Part shown: positions 52,867-63,799 of the stretch, one piece after another
Layout of the letters: every line of letters starts with the position of its first letter
Numbering within the stretch: position 1 is the first letter of the stretch
Assembly: GCF_027579695.1 (NCBI RefSeq)
Contig: NC_083572.1
Coordinates: 12,665,915 to 12,729,914 of the forward strand
Direction: 5' to 3'
Origin: Neoarius graeffei
Lineage: Eukaryota > Chordata > Actinopteri > Siluriformes > Ariidae
DNA: 64,000 bases
Translations under genes and position numbers: made by a program
Notes under the pieces: model-generated
What the model was told of the DNA's origin: nothing
Database searches by the model: none
The model's input: only the letters and a program-made list of their open reading frames with translations

Positions 52867-53394
52867 CACTACCGTTCAAAAGTTTGGGGTCACTTTGAAA
52901 TGTCCTTATTTTTGAAAGAAAAGCACTGTTCTTTTCAATGAAGATCACTTTAAACTAATCAGAAATCCACTCTATACATTGCTAATGTGGTAAATGACTA
53001 TTCTAGCTGCAAATGTCTGGTTTTTGGTGCAATATCTACATAGGTGTATAGAGGCCCATTTCCAGCAACTATCACTTCAGTGTTCTAATGGTACAATGTG
53101 TTTGCTCATTGCCTCAGAAGGCTAATGGATGATTAGAAAACCCTTGTACAATCATGTTAGCACAGCTGAAAACAGTTGAGCTCTTTAGAGAAGCTATAAA
53201 ACTGACCTTCCTTTGAGCAGATTGAGTTTCTGGAGCATCACATTTGTGGGGTCGATTAAATGCTCAAAATGGCCAGAAAAATGTCTTGACTATATTTTCT
53301 ATTCATTTTACAACTTATGGTGGTAAATAAAAGTGTGACTTTTCATGGAAAACACAAAATTGTCTGGGTGACCCCAAACTTTTGAACGTTAGTG
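52867..53394. mobile_element. Tc1-like MITE, 528 bp
   Basis: Ends CACTACCGTTCAAAAGTTTG and CAAACTTTTGAACGTTAGTG are inverted. TA precedes; the right dinucleotide is TG. It is internally non-coding and depends on a transposase elsewhere. Confidence 0.9.
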
Positions 53395-54684
53395 TGTATA
53401 CATGTTATTTCACCTCCCTCACTGCCATCACCAGGAACTACCTGCAGGCCAGGACAATGATAACATTTTAACATAGCCTATGGAAATCCAAAGTTTACAC
53501 ATTATCATCACGCACAGAAACTGCAAAACTAGTTTTAAAACCGCTAAGTTCCAACTGTTAAACATAGCGAGAGGCTGGGCTACGCATGTGTGTGTAAAGT
53601 GTAAACCAGTGCATCCTGATTTTCTAACTATGCCTGTGTGTTGCGTGAGCGGCAGTCAGTCAACAACTCTTCGCAAAGTTTCCTTATGAAACAATATGCT
53701 CGCTGAAATTATGGCAGGGAACGCCAGATTAAACATTAAAACTGCCTTCTGAGCACTGTATCTACAGGCTACCACCGAAAGAAGGAGGCTACCAGAGAGG
53801 CATCTCTACTCCGTACGATTTTACTTTCACTACGACATTACTTTGAACAGACTATCAAAAAATTGCAAGGTGATATGATAAAGTAAGGCACAGTTTACTT
53901 ACAGTCTTTTTTTTTTTTTTTGAAAAAACAATGCAATCATTTTCTGCCTTTTGGCACCCTTCATCATGCCGTGTTGGGGTCCTGAACTAGGAGGAGCTGT
54001 CCCTGATATGCCTGTCAAACTTGTTGTGGGTAACCATAGCAACCAAGCTCGAGCTCGCAACCTATGCAGTCTGCGCAGTTGCAACTATGTATGTACTGCT
54101 GTGCACCTCAATAAACCGAATGGTAATTAGTCTTTTGATTTTTCCATGAGGTTTGCCTTATGCAAAGAAAGACAGCATAGACGTTTTTTTCCTCCCTATA
54201 AGTGGGGGGGACCGAACGAGGTGAATTTAAATCTGGGTGGGACGAATCCCACCCTCTATCTGCGCCCGTGCTATGCCCCCCTCCTGGAACCTATGCCCCT
54301 CCTTTGCCACCCTAAGGAAAAATCTCTGGAGCCGCCACTGTATATGACAATGAAACTTTCATAAATATTACCATATATCAGTTGTAATTATGTTCTATAC
54401 ATTTACCTGCAACTCTCACAATATCCTTTTCACTGGCAAATAAAATGGTTCTGAAAGTTCCTAGTTTTAAAATATATATTTGATGTGGTAATTATCTTTA
54501 AGAGACTGCATTTACAGCATGTCTCTGACAGCTCAAACTGTATCTCTGGGCATTTAAAAACTGCAGAGCTTAAGAACCGCCAAAGGCCCCCGGACCCCCG
54601 GCCTCACTGGGTTGATGCCCCCCCTTCCCATTTTCCTGGATCCACCCCTGTATAGGGCATGCTGTTATTGAAAAATAATCAATA

Positions 54685-57312
54685 ATGGTGTGGTGTGAAG
54701 ATTATTATTTTATTATTATTTTAATAACAGTCAAAATGGCCTGTTTCTCTTATACCACAGCAATTAATTATTTTTCATTTATTCAATGGCAAATCACCAA
54801 TATTTTTTATCCATTTCTAGTTATGTTTAATGTTTTACCATTTCCTGTGTTTCACATTTGGTACCCAAGAGGAATCATGTAAAAGACATCATCAGATCCC
54901 TGTCAAGTCAAACGTCGGTCGAATCCAGTGCTCCGTGGACACAACATACTACACATAGCGTGAGTAGAGTGATATAACTAATGGCTATTTCTGCAGGTCT
55001 ATCAGTTCTACCTGCTATATTGCAGTGGATCCCAAGTCCACTCCTAGAGAACACGCTATAGGATTAATTATGAATGATTAATTACTAATTAAGCTATCTG
55101 ATTTCCATAAACATTTTTTTAAATCTGAATAAAAGCTTCCAGTTATGACGGGAGGATTTTCTGTGGTAATTGTTGCTGTTCCTAACAGAGAATATTTATA
55201 TATTTCTTAGTTATCACAAAATGTGCTGTAATGTCGTGAAATGACACTTACATGTATAGATCAGATAAACTCGCAAAACATGAAATGTGTGCGCGCATGT
55301 GCAACAATGGCGCAAGCAATTGGGCAGGGGACACAGATTAGGTAACCACAAGGGTTAACCACAAAGCAATAACAGCAGTGGGAACCTGCATTTTATTTTT
55401 GCCCCCAAATTCACAAAGTTCACCTTGACTTGCTGGAGTCACTAGAGTGTAGCTCTTCTCTGCATACTTGATACACTGCTTCGCTCTCATAAATAGCACA
55501 ACAACACCTCACGCTCTGTTATTAAGCACATTCATCTTGCTAACGTTGTTCCATGTGCTTTACACATGTTTTCATGTTTCATGAGAACAATTAACAATAC
55601 TGTTTAAAGCTATTTCAAAAGCAATTATATTTGGCTTGTCTTGCTGTTGGAATGAAAAGTCTAAAACTTTGTGCCTATGAATCAGGATGATATCTCACAA
55701 ATACGCACATCTTCAATCAAGAAGGGTGGCGAATCAGGTGGGCAAGCTCTACCTAGCATGGTACATCCCAGCTCTGTGCCTGCATCTGACCAAGACAGTG
55801 GTGGAGAGACAATCAATGTACAGGTAACAAAGAATTGCATTATTTTCTTGCATAGATGTATATATTTTCATTTACACATATTTGTAAAGTGCCACAAAAG
55901 ATGATGTAAGAACTACAAACCCTAATGATAGCTTACATGCTGTCATAGCTGGTGTGGATTTGGGGGGGATGCACCCAGTGGGCCCCCTGTTCAAAAAAAA
56001 AAAATAGTATTGCAGATACTGACAGCACTTTAATAAAATATATTATATTTTAAGGTAACTTCATGTTGTACTGTGAGATTCTATGCACTTTAACTTTTGA
56101 ACCAACAGGTGCATTTGGATAAGTAAAGCCTATTTTTCTGCATTTTTGTAGCCCTGGTAATCTTTTATATTGGTAAAATTGTTTATAGGACCATTTCTCA
56201 GTGTCTTTATTTTTTTAATCAATAGTTTTTCAGTAATAACTTAATATTTAACATATCACAATTTTAATCACAAAAAGAGAAAATCGCAACAATTTCTCGC
56301 AACTTTCACTTCCTCCTGCAATGTAATCGCAACAAAAACCTAAAAACCACAGCAACTTTCATCACAGTTTTTTTGAAAACCCCCCGCAACATCAGACATT
56401 TTAGCCCGCAACAATCACAAAAAAGGCCTGCAAAATCCTGGGGGGACTGATTTACATTATTTCACACCCCACCCCACCCCTGGAATTTTGAAATGGTTTC
56501 ACCCAGAGAAAGACGTTCTGTTAGCATTACTAGCAGGTCAGCATAGCTCACGTTTTCGCCTGTGTGCTATTCAGTTTAGTGATATACTTAATTTGTTTCT
56601 TTTAGTTTTATGTAAATCGAGGATGAACACATCTGTATAAGTTTGAAGTCTTCAGTAAAGATCCACAATCTAAACCGTTTGCTATCTGTCTATTTTTTGA
56701 CACATCGCTAAGGCAGAATAGTTCCATTCATTGCTTGGGAATATACTTTCAGAAAAGATGGTTTAGATGTTTGAATCCATTTTCCTTGATGGTACAATAG
56801 CTCAATACATATTTGACAAGATGACTTGATTGTGAGTCTTTCTTGAGTGTAAGTAAAAATTATTTCTACGATTTGCATAAACTGCTGCATCGACAACCTA
56901 TGTCCCCCTCCTGGAACCTATGCCCCTCCTTTGCCACCCTAAGGAAAAATCTCTGGAGCCGCCACTGTATATGACAATGAAACTTTCATAAATATTACCA
57001 TATATCAGTTGTAATTATGTTCTATACATTTACCTGCAACTCTCACAATATCCTTTTCACTGGCAAATAAAATGGTTCTGAAAGTTCCTAGTTTTAAAAT
57101 ATATATTTGATGTGGTAATTATCTTTAAGAGATTGCATTTACAGCATGTCTCTGACAGCTCAAACTGTATCTCTGGGCATTTAAAAACTGCAGAGCTTAA
57201 GAACTGCCAGAGGCCCCCGGACCCCCAGCCTTACTGGGTTGATGCCCCCCCCTTCCCATTTTCCTGGATCCACCCCTGTATAGGGCATGCTGTTATTGGA
57301 AAATAATCAATA
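54685..57312. repeat. Tandem unit, copy 2 (internal deletion)
   Basis: 54685-56017 matches the start of copy 1. At about 56020-56040 it jumps into the hAT-Q interior (56041-56967), then 56968-57312 closes the unit. The gypsy element, the SINE and the left part of hAT-Q are missing. The junction reads AGATACTGACAGCACTTTAATAAAATA, bases not found at the matching point of copies 1 and 3. Confidence 0.88.
55674..55823 (+). CDS. Exon-like segment, array copy 2
   Basis: 150 nt, CCT ATG to CAG|GTAACA. Product starts MNQDDISQIRTSSIKKGGES; the rest equals copy 1 except one residue (VPA for VPV). Differences from copies 1 and 3 cluster in codons 6-11. Same caveats on function and on a missing upstream AG. 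Confidence 0.4.
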
Positions 57313-58301
57313 ATGGTGTGGTGTGAAGATTATTATTTTATTATTATTTTAATAACAGTCAAAATGGCCTGTTTCTCTTATACCACAGCAATTAATTATT
57401 TTTCATTTATTCAATGGCAAATCACCAATATTTTTTATCCATTTCTAGTTATGTTTAATGTTTTACCATTTCCTGTGTTTCATATTTGGTACCCAAGAGG
57501 AATCATGTAAAAGACATCATCAGATCCCTGTCAAGTCAAACGTCGGTCGAATCCAGTGCTCCGTGGACACAACATACTACACATAGCGTGAGTAGAGTGA
57601 TATAACTAATGGCTATTTCTGCAGGTCTATCAGTTTTACCTGCTATATTGCAGTGGATCCCAAGCCCACTCCTAGAGAACACGCTATAGGATTAATTACG
57701 AATGATTAATTACTAATTAAGCTATCTGATTTCCATAAACATTTTTTTAAATCTGAATAAAAGCTTCCAGTTATGACGAGAGGATTTTCTGTGGTAATTG
57801 TTGCTGTTCCTAACAGAGAATATTTATATATTTCTTAGTTGTCACAAAATGTGCTGTAATGTCGTGAAATGACACTTACACGTACAGATCAGATAAACTC
57901 GCAAAACATGAAATGTGTGTGTGCATGTGCAACAATGGCGCAAGCAATTGGGCAGGGGACACAGATTAGGTAACCACAAGGGTTAACCACAAAGCAATAA
58001 CAGCAGTGGGAACCTGCATTTTATTTTTGCCCCCAAATTCACAAAGTTCACCTTGACTTGCTGGAGTCACTAGAGTGTAGCTCTTCTCTGCATACTTGAT
58101 ACACTGCTTCGCTCTCATAAATAGCGCAACAACACCTCACGCTCTGTTATTAAGCACACTCACCTTGCTAACGTTGTTCCATGTGCTTTACACATGTTTT
58201 CATGTTTCATGAGAACAATTAACAATACTGTTTAAAGCTATTTCAAAAGCAATTATATTTGGCTTGTCTTGCTGTTGGAATGAAAAGTCTAAAACTTTGT
58301 G

Positions 58302-58451
58302 CCCATGAATCAGGATGAGATCTCACGAATAGGCACATCTTCAATCAAGAAGGGTGGCAAATCAGGTGGGCAAGCTCTACCTAGCATGGTACATCCCAGC
58401 TCTGTGCCTGCATCTGACCAAGACAGTGGTGGAGAGACAATCAATGTACAG
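58302..58451 (+). CDS. Exon-like segment, array copy 3
   Basis: 150 nt, CCC ATG to CAG|GTACAG-type donor context CAG|GTAACA. Product starts MNQDEISRIGTSSIKKGGKS, otherwise as copy 2. The frame is open in all three copies, and the length is conserved against the diverged 11068 copy. Confidence 0.4.
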
Positions 58452-59097
58452 GTAACAAAGAATTGCATTATTTTCTTGCATAGATGTATATATTTTCATT
58501 TACACATATTTGTAAAGTGCCACAAAAGATGATGTAAGAACTATAAACACTAATGATAGCTTACATGCTGTCATAGCTGGTGTGGATTTGGGGGGGACAC
58601 ACCCAGTGGGCCCCCTGTTCAAAAAAAAAAATTAGTATTGCAGATACTGAGATATGCCCACCGTTTTTTAATTAATTTATAAGGTTAAAAAAAAGCACAA
58701 AATAAATCACTATGTGGGATTGAGCTGAGGAGTTTATCCTATAAATTTATATTTAATAGTAGGTCCTAATTTAGTTTTTTGGCTCGTGACACAAATGCAG
58801 TGAAAAGCAAGCTGGATGATTCCTGTTGGATTTTAACAGGGCGTGGGAACTTTGTGCATTGACATAACCTCCTTTATTGCAAGACTGCACTGTAGACAAC
58901 ATGTAAAGCATGTGCGCCATCCTTTTATATTTATGGTATCGTTAGCACGCATGTTCACAAGCCAAAGTTACAAGATGCTGCAGCAGGCTTACTGCGTACA
59001 CACACGTAGCCGGACAGCTGACACTTCTCGTATTCATTAATAGGGTATTCCTGTACTCATTATACCCTGTGTATGTACAGTACATTGTGCACGTGCC

Positions 59098-59424
59098 TGT
59101 AATATGTCCCTGATGTGGGTGGAGTACAGAAGCACGGCAGGTGGGAACTGATGTTCACACACACACACTTTATTTTCCTTATTTTCCTGCTTTTCAGCTT
59201 TACTCACTCGCTGCTCACACACAGTCACACACGCAACACACAAACACACACATGTTCTGGTCAAGAGAGCTCTCCTCTCTGCTCTCTCCCTCCTTTTCTA
59301 TCCTGTCACTGCAACAACACAAACACACATTAATTAACCACAGCTGCATTGACTTTGCCACTCACCTTCCCTGGCCCTGCCCTCCATTCACAAACTGACG
59401 CTAGGCCATGCCCCTGCTGCCACA
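59098..59424 (-). repeat. 3' LTR of G2
   Basis: Matches 45053-45419 but with a short (CA)n. Preceded by GTGCC (59093-59097), as in G1. Confidence 0.9.
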
Positions 59425-59439
59425 TACCCCCACCGCCCG

Positions 59440-60134
59440 ACTCAGGCCAGGGAGCCATCTAGCCTGAAGCAGACTCCTCCCAATGGGACAGGAAGTCCGC
59501 CACTACCATCTGCACCCCCGGTCTGTGGACCACCTCGAATTTAAATGGCTAGAGGGCTTGATACCAACAGATAATCTGCGCATTGGCATCTTTCATGTGG
59601 TGGAGCCACTGGAGGGGGTGCGTGGTCCAAACAGAGGGTGAAAGGGTGCCCCAGCAGGTAGTACCGGAGGGTGAGGACTGCCCACTTGATGGCCAAGCAC
59701 TCTCTTTCTCGATGGTGCTGTACTTATTCTCATGTATTGAGAGCTTGCGGCTGATATACAGCACAGGGCGTTCCTCGCCTTCCACCTTCTGGGACAAAAT
59801 GGCACCCAGCCCCCTGTCCGATGCGCCTGTCTGCAAAATAAAGGGGAGAGAGAAGTCAGGGGAGTGTAAGAGTGGCCCCCCACACAGTGCAGCTTTTACC
59901 CTGGTGAAAGCCTGTTGGCACTGCTCCGTCCACTGGACTGGCTCTGGGGCTCCCTTTTTAGTGAGATCAGCCAGCGGGCTGGTGACATCCAAATAATTAG
60001 GTATGAGCCTACGATAGTAGCCAGCCAGCCCCAGGAACTGTCTCACCCCCTTTTTGGTCTTAGGCCTTGGGCAGGCCGCAGTCGCTGCTGTCTTGTTGAT
60101 TTGGGGACACCCCTGCCCATGACCCAAGTGGAAC
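59440..60134 (-). pseudogene. G2 RNase H and RT end
   Basis: Minus frame 60127-59549: KGVRQFLGLAGYYRRLIPNY, QCQQAFTRVKAAL, then RNase H SLPFILQTGASDRGLGAILS, VLYISRKLSIHENKYSTIEK with the Glu block, then a frameshift before the last Asp. The first RNase H Asp position reads TGAS, as in related fish elements, so the catalytic state is unclear. It is separated from RT by the hAT. Confidence 0.82.
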
Positions 60135-60297
60135 TAGAGCCCTGCACTCTCGCGGGAGTCCCGCGGGACCCAACGCAAAGCAGTGCGGCGTGGGACAAAT
60201 TTTGAAAGCTCATTGCAGGCTCGGGCAGGAAGGGGAGTGCACAATGCGGCACAAGCGGGAGAGGTGATAAGCTGCAGTCCCGCTAACTAAAAACGTG

Positions 60298-60676
60298 TCT
60301 CATCTCATCTCATTATCTCTAGCCGCTTTATCCTTCTATAGGGTCGCAGGCAAGCTGGAGCCTATCCCAGCTGACTATGGGCAAAAGGCGGGGTACACCC
60401 TGGACAAGTCACCAGGTCATCACAGGGCTGACACATAGACACAGACAACCATTCACACTCACATTCACACCTACGGTCAATTTAGAGTCACCAGTTAACC
60501 TAACCTGCATGTCTTTGGACTGTGGGGGAAACCGGAGCACCCGGAGGAAACCCACGCGGACACGGGGAGAACATGCAAACTCCACACAGAAAGGCCCTCG
60601 CCGGCCCCGGGGCTCGAACCCAGGACCTTCTTGCTGTGAGGCGACAGCGCTAACCACTACACCACCGTGCCGCCCC
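60298..60676 (-). mobile_element. tRNA-headed SINE, full length, 10-bp TSD
   Basis: TAAAAACGTG is at 60288-60297 and 60677-60686. Internal A and B boxes are intact on the minus strand (head near 60676). Near-identical to 51158-51535. Confidence 0.95.
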
Positions 60677-60858
60677 TAAAAACGTGTTTAAAATAAAATT
60701 TATAAATTATTAATTTATGTCTATCATATATAATTTGTGCTGGATATTTTATTTGGCATTAATAAAAACATTTTAAGATGCCTAAATTTGCGGATGTGGT
60801 CTAATCTCTCGTACATTTCCGATTCCTTTCCGCTCTTCCGTGTTTGAGACCTCTGATC

Positions 60859-60929
60859 ATGGCAGAAGAGCAGAGCTACTCTAGTGAAGCTCACAGTGCT
60901 TCAGAAGTCAGTGCTGCTTTAAAAAGAGG
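60859..60929 (+). pseudogene. Possible hAT transposase first-exon remnant
   Basis: ATG at 60859 gives MAEEQSYSSEAHSASEVSAA then LKR up to AG|GTACAT, a donor-like site. Short acidic starts of this kind are seen in hAT transposases, but no zinc finger follows. Weak call. Confidence 0.3.
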
Positions 60930-61563
60930 TACATTTACCGTTAAAAAGTCAAGAATATTAGTCCTAAGTATTAAAAAGTATTAAAGTATTAAAAAGTATT
61001 AACTAGTATTAAAAAGGACTGTGTATCGCACAGATTTTTTAATTTAAAGCTAGAAATAGACAGTGTATAATCTGAGGAGCTGGTTGTGGTTGCGCAGCAC
61101 TTCATATGAGAGGAGAATGAAATCGTGGTTGGAATCATAACGCCACAGACTCGGAAATGGGAGTGCGAGTGCGCAAAGCGAGAGCTGTCAATCAAAGCGA
61201 GAGCTGTCAATCAAAGCGAGAGCTGTCAATCATGAGCGCATGCAGCGCTCAACTTGGAATGTGTCAGCAGAATGTCAGAGTCTAAACAATAAACTTACAA
61301 TAAATGAAGGATCAGTCAGTGGAGAGCTCAGCTAAGCTCAGCATGTTTAATTCCCCAAGCCAATGACAAGAACTTTCGTGAGAAATAATGCGAACGCCTG
61401 CATCATGCGGGATTTGCGGGCGGGAGCGGGACAAAACATGGCAGGCGCGGGCGGGAGCTGGAATGAAAATCATAATTCTTTGCGGGAGTGGGTGGGAGCG
61501 GGACTGCACAATGCGGGAGCGGGCAGGAGCGGGACTGAAAATTTTGTCCCGCGCAGACCTCTA

Positions 61564-62045
61564 AGTGGAACCCCAGATACCGTACTTCCACCCACCTAAT
61601 TGCACACTTTTTCGGGTTAGCTGTGAGACCCGCCCGCCTCAGCGACTCTAGAATGGCCCTAAGGTGTTCTATATGCCGCAGCCAGTCACTGCTGTATATG
61701 ACGTCATCTAAGTAGGCTGCCCCATAGGTGGCGTGGGGGCAGAGGATCTTGTCCATGAGCCGTTGGAACGTAGCGGGAGCCCCAGATAACCCAAAAGGAA
61801 GCGTGACAAATTGGTGTAACCCAAATGGTGTGGAAAAGGCCGTTTTATGTCGGGATAGAGGAGTCAAGAGGATCTGCCAATATCCCTTCGTCAAATCCAG
61901 TGTCGAATAAAAGCGAGCCTCACCTAACCGATCGATCAACACATCAATGAGAGGCATTGGGTACGCATCGAATTTAGACACCGCGTTGACTTTTCTATAG
62001 TCCACACAGAACTGGACTGACCCATCGGCCTCAGGAACAGTCAAA
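61564..62045 (-). pseudogene. G2 reverse transcriptase
   Basis: Minus frame with QFCVDYRKVNAVSKFDAYPM, DLTKGYWQILLTPLSRHKTA, LPFGLSGAPATFQRLMDKIL and intact catalytic YLDDVIY (near 61715), then ESLRRAGLTANPKKCA and VRYLGFHL at the hAT junction. Better preserved than G1, where the YxDD block is damaged. Upstream RT sequence is replaced by non-gypsy bases and the Tc1-X piece. Confidence 0.88.
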
Positions 62046-62143
62046 AACAACTGCACAATAACTATGAGTTCCACTATAAGCAATAGTGAACCACTGTGGA
62101 CATTAGTCTGTCTTTGGTAACAGGTTAATTTAAAATACATTTA

Positions 62144-62553
62144 CACCGATAAACCATAACATTATGCCTACTGACAGGTGAAGTGAATAACACTGATTAT
62201 CTCATTACACTGGCACCTGTCAAGGGGTGGGATATATTAGGCAGCAAGAGAACAGTCAGTTCTTGAAGTTGATGTGTTGGAAGCAGGAAAAATGGGCAAG
62301 CGTAAGGATCTGAGTGACTTTGACAAGGGCCAAATTGTGATGGCTAGATGACTGGGTCTGAGCATCTCCAAAATGGCACATCTTGTGGGGTGTTTCCCGT
62401 ATGCAGTGATTAGTACCTACCAAAAGTGGTCCAAGGAAGGACAACCGGTGAACTGGTGAGAGGGTCATGGGTGTCAAAGGCTCACTGATTCACATAGGGC
62501 ATGAAGGCTAGCCCATATGCTCCAATCCCACAGAAGAGCTACTGTAGCACAAA
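62144..62553 (+). mobile_element. Tc1-like family X, 3'-truncated, inside G2
   Basis: Same ends as 46708-47117. TA at 62142-62143, transposase start and HTH region, ending GTAGCACAAA. Shared position shows that it predates the duplication. Confidence 0.85.
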
Positions 62554-62813
62554 CCACTGGGCTGCTCCAGTCACTGTGTGACTCCTTGATTAGGCCTATG
62601 TCAAGCATGGCCTTGAGTTAATTCCGAAACACCTTTTTTTGTGTTCGGGCAAGCTATAAGGGCGGCTGTGCACCACCACCTCCGGGGGCGTTTCAATGTG
62701 GTGTTCTATGAGGTGGGTGTGGCTGGGAAGGGGCGAGAATATGCCAGAAAATTCCTCCTGCAATTTAGCCATCTCTGTGAGTTGGGCTGGTGAGAGGTGG
62801 TCTCCACAAGGGT

Positions 62814-63786
62814 TCAGATTGTGGTTTTGCTTGTTTTTACCTCCAGCCCCAGCTCTGCCTTCTCCAGAACTACCGACACCAATGCCACAGGGACCCCCTC
62901 ATTCCAACGTTTTAATAGGTTGAGGTGGTATATTTGTAGAGCCCCAGCCCTATCTATTTGCCAAGCCTCATAGTCAGTGTCACCAACTCGCCATGTGACG
63001 TCAAAGGGCCCTTGCCACTTGGCAACTAATTTGGAACTCGATGTGGGCAATAACATGAGTACTTTGTCTCCCGGAGTGAAAACTCTAAGGCACGTGTCCC
63101 TGTTGTACAGCCGGACTTGACGTTCTCATGCCTGCCACAAATTCTCCTGGGTTAAGTGTGTGAGGGTGTGGAGCTTTGCACACAGGTGAAGAACATACTG
63201 AATTTCATTCTTACTAGGTGAAGGTCCCTCCTCCCAATTTTCCCACAGCATGTCCTAGATGCTGCGCAGCTTTCATCCATATAATATTTCAAACGGGGAA
63301 AATCTCATGGAGGCTTGCGGGACCTCTCACACTGCAAATAGCAGGGGCTCAAGCCATCTGTCCCAATTATGTACATCTTCACTTAAGATCTCATCTCATT
63401 ATCTCTAGCCGCTTTAAATTAAATTTTTAAGTGTTTGATTAAACGTCTCTACTAAACCATCCATTTGTGGGTGATAAACGCTGGTGCAGATAGATTTAAC
63501 TCCTGACAACTCGTACAGTTTGCACAGTGTGCATGACATAAACAAAGTGCCTTGGTCTGTCAGGATTTCCTTTGAAATCCTGACCCAGGAGAGAATACGG
63601 AAGAGTGCTTCCACAATATGGCGTGCTGAGATATTGTGGAGAGGCGCTGCTTCCAGATATCATGCTGCATAGTCCATCAGAACTAAAATAAAGCGATATC
63701 CTTGTGCTGACCAATCTAATGGCCCAACAAGATCCATAAGAATTCTCTCGAAGGGGGTCTCCATTAGAGGGAGAGGGCGCAGAGGC
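62814..63786 (-). pseudogene. G2 integrase, truncated
   Basis: Minus-strand pieces: core ILTDQGTLF and YHPQMDGLVETFNQTLK (63614-63414), a gap with stops, then WQGPFDVTWRVGDTDYEAW and LNLLKRWNEG (63000-62880). The zinc motif and first Asp lie beyond the truncation. A SINE-tail piece interrupts at about 63390-63416. Confidence 0.82.
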
Positions 63787-63799
63787 CTCTCCCTCTAAC

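Larger units (their letters stand above)
52737..54270. mobile_element. hAT element, 1534 bp, 8-bp TSD CTATGCCC with an empty site in copy 2
   Basis: CTATGCCC is at 52729-52736 and 54271-54278. Ends CAGGGGTGCAGATAGG and CTATCTGCGCCCGTG. The duplicated unit reads ACAACCTATGTCCCCCTCC at 56893-56911 without the element, so it inserted after the duplication or was absent from that copy. No transposase seen. Confidence 0.94.
51018..54340. mobile_element. hAT element Q, 3.3 kb, 8-bp TSD TATATGAC
   Basis: TATATGAC is at 51010-51017 and 54341-54348. Right end GGAGCCGCCACTG is typical hAT. The left tip is degraded, but AAGGGGTGGCAAAAAG mirrors CTTTGCCACCCTAAGG at the right. It contains a SINE, a short-TIR element and another hAT. 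The right part recurs at 56041-56967 with TATATGAC at 56968-56975. Confidence 0.8.
43302..54684. repeat. Tandem unit, copy 1 (complete, with gypsy and hAT insertions)
   Basis: The unit starts at AATGGTGTGGTGTGAAGATT and runs to the same motif at 54684. Host parts: 43302-45052, 50546-51017 and 54341-54684, about 2.5 kb. Insertions: a Gmr1-like element 45053-50545 and a hAT 51018-54340. Copies 2-4 repeat parts of this order. The host segment holds the 150-nt exon-like sequence. Confidence 0.85.
60135..61563 (+). mobile_element. hAT element, 1429 bp, 8-bp TSD AGTGGAAC
   Basis: AGTGGAAC is at 60127-60134 and 61564-61571; G1 has the empty site. Ends TAGAGCCCTGCACTC and GCGCAGACCTCTA are the TAGAGnnnTGC-type termini of one hAT branch. 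Rich in GCGGGAGCGGGA near both ends. GCGAGAGCTGTCAATCAAA is tandemly repeated at 61170-61230. Confidence 0.94.
57313..63786. repeat. Tandem unit, copy 3 (with truncated gypsy G2)
   Basis: 57313-59097 matches copy 1 43302-45052, including the GTGCC gypsy junction. The gypsy element then runs to 63786, where it breaks off within integrase. A 13-bp inverted repeat (TTAGAGGGAGAGG / CCTCTCCCTCTAA) spans the break. Confidence 0.88.
59098..63786 (-). mobile_element. Gmr1-like gypsy retrotransposon G2, truncated duplicate of G1
   Basis: 3' LTR at 59098-59424, then RNase H, RT and integrase up to 63786. Protease, gag and 5' LTR are missing. Same left junction, same Tc1-X insertion and same SINE-tail piece as G1. 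It additionally holds a hAT (60135-61563). Confidence 0.92.
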
